This document shows, piece by piece, positions 61,778-64,000 of a stretch of DNA of 64,000 nt (its first letter is position 1; each line of letters opens with the position of its first letter). Location: positions 1 to 64,000 of the forward strand of contig NZ_JAGKSP010000009.1 in NCBI RefSeq assembly GCF_017942085.1. The letters are read 5' to 3'. The stretch is from Paenibacillus lignilyticus. GTDB taxonomy: Bacteria > Bacillota > Bacilli > Paenibacillales > Paenibacillaceae. Below the pieces are notes generated by a model. It did no database searches, was not told the DNA's origin, and was given only the letters and a program-made list of their open reading frames with translations. A program made the translations under genes and the position numbers.

Positions 61778-63472
61778 TTATTGACCGTTCATCTTCTGAA
61801 GGTTCGCCTGCCATTGTTCCGTCTTGTAAGCCAACAGCTTTTCAAGGCCCAACTCCATGGCATTGTCGTTAAGCTCCTTCAGAATCGTATCAACCTCGGC
61901 ATCGCTTCCGGCAAAGATCGCTTTAGCAAAATATTTCTTGAATAAGTCTTCGATTGCCGTTGCTGCGATGCCTTCTTCGGAGTCCGTCGGAGGATCCAGG
62001 TTAACGAAAGCGGTCGTATCCTGAGATGTCTTCCATGAAACGTTGTTCTGTTGTACGGAAGCCCAGTTCTGTTTCTCCGGCGGTAAAGCCATTTCGATTT
62101 CGGTTTTCGTCGTATCGACGAACGTCGTGTTGCCGACCCAGTTGAATATGCCCATCTTATCTTTGTCTTTCTCGGCTTGAGGCGTGTTCTTCCACTTATC
62201 GTTCGGGATCGGAGCGCCTTTGTCGTCGCGTGTATCCCAGTAACGTCCCGGAGGACCGAACATCATGACGGATTGGCCTTCTTCGCCGGTCATCCAATCG
62301 AGGTAAGCGAAGATACCTTCCGGATTTTTGGCGGCTGTCGTAATTACGTTGACGTTCCATCCCAGCGAATTGAATGTGTTCGGAAATACTTGGTTCTTAT
62401 CGACGCCATCCTTATGCAACGGCCAGATCATTTCATAGCCGCCGTTTGGATCCTGCTGCTTCAGCAGCGTATTGCCTTCGGACATGGAAGGTTCCATCGA
62501 AGAGTAAGAGAGATAGACGGCGACGCGGCCGTTCTTCATCTTCTCGTTCACTTGCTCTTTCTTCTGCGTCATGGCATCCTGCGTCATTAGCTTCTCGCGG
62601 TACAGCCTACTTGCAAATTTCACCGCTTCAATGAAGGCTGGGTGCGCGTATACCGATTCAAGCTTATCGCCATTCGGAACGCCTCTTACACCGATATAAG
62701 AAGGCGAGAAGCCATTCTCCATGCCTGATGTGAAGATATGTACCCCTTGACCGTCAATGTCGGTCTCGAACGGCACGACATCTGGGTATTTCTCCTTAAC
62801 CAACCTCAGGTAAGCGTAGAGATCATCGAATGTTTCAAGTTTAGGCGAGCCGAGCTCATTGTAGATATTTTTGTTTATCAGATAGCCGGCGTTGCCGTTT
62901 GGACGGGATGTATACCAGTTCGGGAACTGATACAGCTTACCATCCGGGGAGCGGAGCATATTCAACGTTTTGTCGCCTGCCCACTTCTTTAGGTTTGGAT
63001 ATTTGTCAAGATAGTCGTCGAAGGCAACAAGCTTTCCTGCCGCGCGCAACTTCTCGACCTCCGCATTCCGGTCCATGATGATAACATCGGGCAAATCGTC
63101 GGACGCAAGCATGGTACTCAGCTTCTGCTTAGCCGTACCGCCGGATTGGATTGGCGTTACGTTAACCTTCAGATTCTCCTTAACCCATTTACTCGTTACA
63201 TCGTTGCCCCAAGGCTCGGTTGTCCACCAGTCGTAGTGAGCGTAGAAGGAGAAGTCCACAGGCTCGCTTCCGAACTTGAAGTCGGCAGAACTCGCAGCAT
63301 CGTCTCCCTTACTAACTTCGTTGCCTTCTTTGTTTCCTCCGGCATCTTGGTCTGTCTCGGATGAGGCAGGCGGTTGGGTGTTATTGCCGTTGTCTTTGCT
63401 GCAACCAGCGAGTATCAGGCTGAGCATCATGGTGATTGCAAGCAGAATGAGTGCAGTCTTTTTAGTTTTCAT
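61778..63472 (-). CDS. extracellular solute-binding lipoprotein, LplA-like
   Basis: 564 residues. Signal peptide with lipobox LILAGC, then a Gly/Asn/Glu-rich linker and a large sugar-binding fold (DFSFYAHYDWWTTEPWGNDV near 75, VIIMDRNAEVEKLRAAGKLV, GYLINKNIYNELGSP, then FAYLDWMTGEEGQSVMMFGP). The length above 550 residues and the WTTEPWG pattern are those of the LplA/YtcQ-type proteins that bring plant or bacterial oligosaccharides into paenibacilli. It is transcribed ahead of the two-component genes and just behind a permease gene. Confidence 0.92.
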   Translation of the reverse strand: MKTKKTALILLAITMMLSLILAGCSKDNGNNTQPPASSETDQDAGGNKEGNEVSKGDDAASSADFKFGSEPVDFSFYAHYDWWTTEPWGNDVTSKWVKENLKVNVTPIQSGGTAKQKLSTMLASDDLPDVIIMDRNAEVEKLRAAGKLVAFDDYLDKYPNLKKWAGDKTLNMLRSPDGKLYQFPNWYTSRPNGNAGYLINKNIYNELGSPKLETFDDLYAYLRLVKEKYPDVVPFETDIDGQGVHIFTSGMENGFSPSYIGVRGVPNGDKLESVYAHPAFIEAVKFASRLYREKLMTQDAMTQKKEQVNEKMKNGRVAVYLSYSSMEPSMSEGNTLLKQQDPNGGYEMIWPLHKDGVDKNQVFPNTFNSLGWNVNVITTAAKNPEGIFAYLDWMTGEEGQSVMMFGPPGRYWDTRDDKGAPIPNDKWKNTPQAEKDKDKMGIFNWVGNTTFVDTTKTEIEMALPPEKQNWASVQQNNVSWKTSQDTTAFVNLDPPTDSEEGIAATAIEDLFKKYFAKAIFAGSDAEVDTILKELNDNAMELGLEKLLAYKTEQWQANLQKMNGQ

Positions 63473-63550
63473 GTCCTAACCCCTTTCTTCTATTAACGGA
63501 TTACTTATGCTGCTATGTGAGGGCCGAGTAAGGCCGGATCACCGATGTCA

Positions 63551-64000
63551 TTACCCTTTCAGGGAGCCAACAAGCACGCCTTTCACGAAATATTTCTGTA
63601 GGAACGGATACACCGCGATGATCGGGATTGTCGCCACAACCATCGTAGCCATGCTGAGCGATTTATTGGTGACGGTGCGAGCACGGGTCAGAGCGTCCAG
63701 CGCGGCGGCATTACCGCCCGTCGATTGGGCAATCATCTCCTGTGCCAAATTCGAATTCAAGATCTGCTGCAGCACCGCAGAGACCGGAAGCAGATGACTG
63801 TTATTGATGAAGATCGCCGGGTTAAACCAGTCGTTCCAATGATAAACGGCCGTGAACAATGACAGGGTAGCAAACACCGGCCCCGAAACCGGGAATACGA
63901 TACGGAAGAAAATGCCGAAATTCGTGCAGCCATCGATCTTTGCAGATTCCTCCAAGCCGTCCGGCAGCTCTTGGAAGAACGTGCGGAAGATGATCATGTT
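63551..64000 (-). CDS. carbohydrate ABC transporter permease, LplC/YtcP-like (partial)
   Basis: The window holds the last 149 codons. IIFRTFFQELPDGLEESAKI and DGCTNFGIFFRIVFPVSGPV is the EAA loop that docks on the ATPase, and the end KYFVKGVLVGSLKG is typical of this subunit. The gene continues beyond the right edge. It lies upstream of the LplA-like gene on the same strand, and a partner permease is expected before it. No ATPase is visible, so a shared one is likely. Confidence 0.92.
   Translation of the reverse strand, partial: NMIIFRTFFQELPDGLEESAKIDGCTNFGIFFRIVFPVSGPVFATLSLFTAVYHWNDWFNPAIFINNSHLLPVSAVLQQILNSNLAQEMIAQSTGGNAAALDALTRARTVTNKSLSMATMVVATIPIIAVYPFLQKYFVKGVLVGSLKG

Overview
The window looks like chromosome from an endospore-forming Paenibacillaceae bacterium (Paenibacillus or Cohnella type; this is inference). 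The reasons are two GerA-type germinant-receptor operons, a BclA-like collagen protein, a YheC/YheD coat protein, a T-box in front of a glutamyl-tRNA synthetase, and two sugar ABC systems that lack their own ATPase, one of them next to a YesM/YesN-type two-component system. No rRNA, tRNA, CRISPR array or prophage module was seen.

Layout. 0-9 kb: a broken NUDIX gene, a VOC protein, T-box-controlled gltX, a broken beta-lactamase-like hydrolase, a DUF6199-like membrane protein, a copper-amine-oxidase-N-domain exported protein, and a frameshifted DUF2314/DUF2185 protein. 9-17 kb: a maltose-type ABC operon (binding protein, two permeases, epimerase) with its LacI-family regulator. Two near-identical promoters there carry tandem operators. 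An acetamidase/formamidase gene follows. 17-21 kb: a complete IS3-family element (IS150-like, orfA/orfB with an A6G slippery site) sits in the loop of the terminator of an aldo/keto reductase gene. 21-26 kb: a first ger operon (A-C-B). 26-31 kb: MFS transporter, short-chain dehydrogenase, aldehyde dehydrogenase and an NmlR/AdhR-type MerR regulator, with two twin MerR-type promoters. 31-36 kb: a zone of fused gene fragments, an orphan sugar-binding lipoprotein, a hydrolase and a dead two-component system. 36-41 kb: a second ger operon (A-C-small-B) that ends in a Crp/Fnr regulator. 41-50 kb: pirin, SDR, monooxygenase, flavin disulfide reductase, cupin, SnoaL-like protein, MFS and two more Crp/Fnr paralogues. 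50-58 kb: spore-surface and metal-ligand-rich proteins, IS relics, a carbonic anhydrase and a general-stress flavin protein. 58-64 kb: a YesM/YesN-type sensor pair with a sugar-binding lipoprotein and a permease that runs off the window.

The strongest new signal is an apparent Crp/Fnr regulon between 34 and 49 kb. Seven 16-bp sites of the form N-GTAA-N6-TTAC-N lie upstream of seven transcription units. In six of them a -10-like hexamer begins exactly 29.5 bp from the site centre, and in the seventh 30.5 bp, which is the geometry of class II activation (centre near -41.5). Targets are a binding lipoprotein, the monooxygenase-SDR pair, one of the Crp/Fnr genes itself, an RclA/MerA-like flavoenzyme, a cupin, a SnoaL-like protein and an MFS exporter. 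The content suggests a response to quinones, electrophiles or oxidants, but the signal is unknown.

The window also has an unusually high load of broken genes. Some are single-base frameshifts in otherwise intact genes, others are mosaics in which pieces of unrelated genes are joined. Several short palindromic repeat families are dispersed through it.
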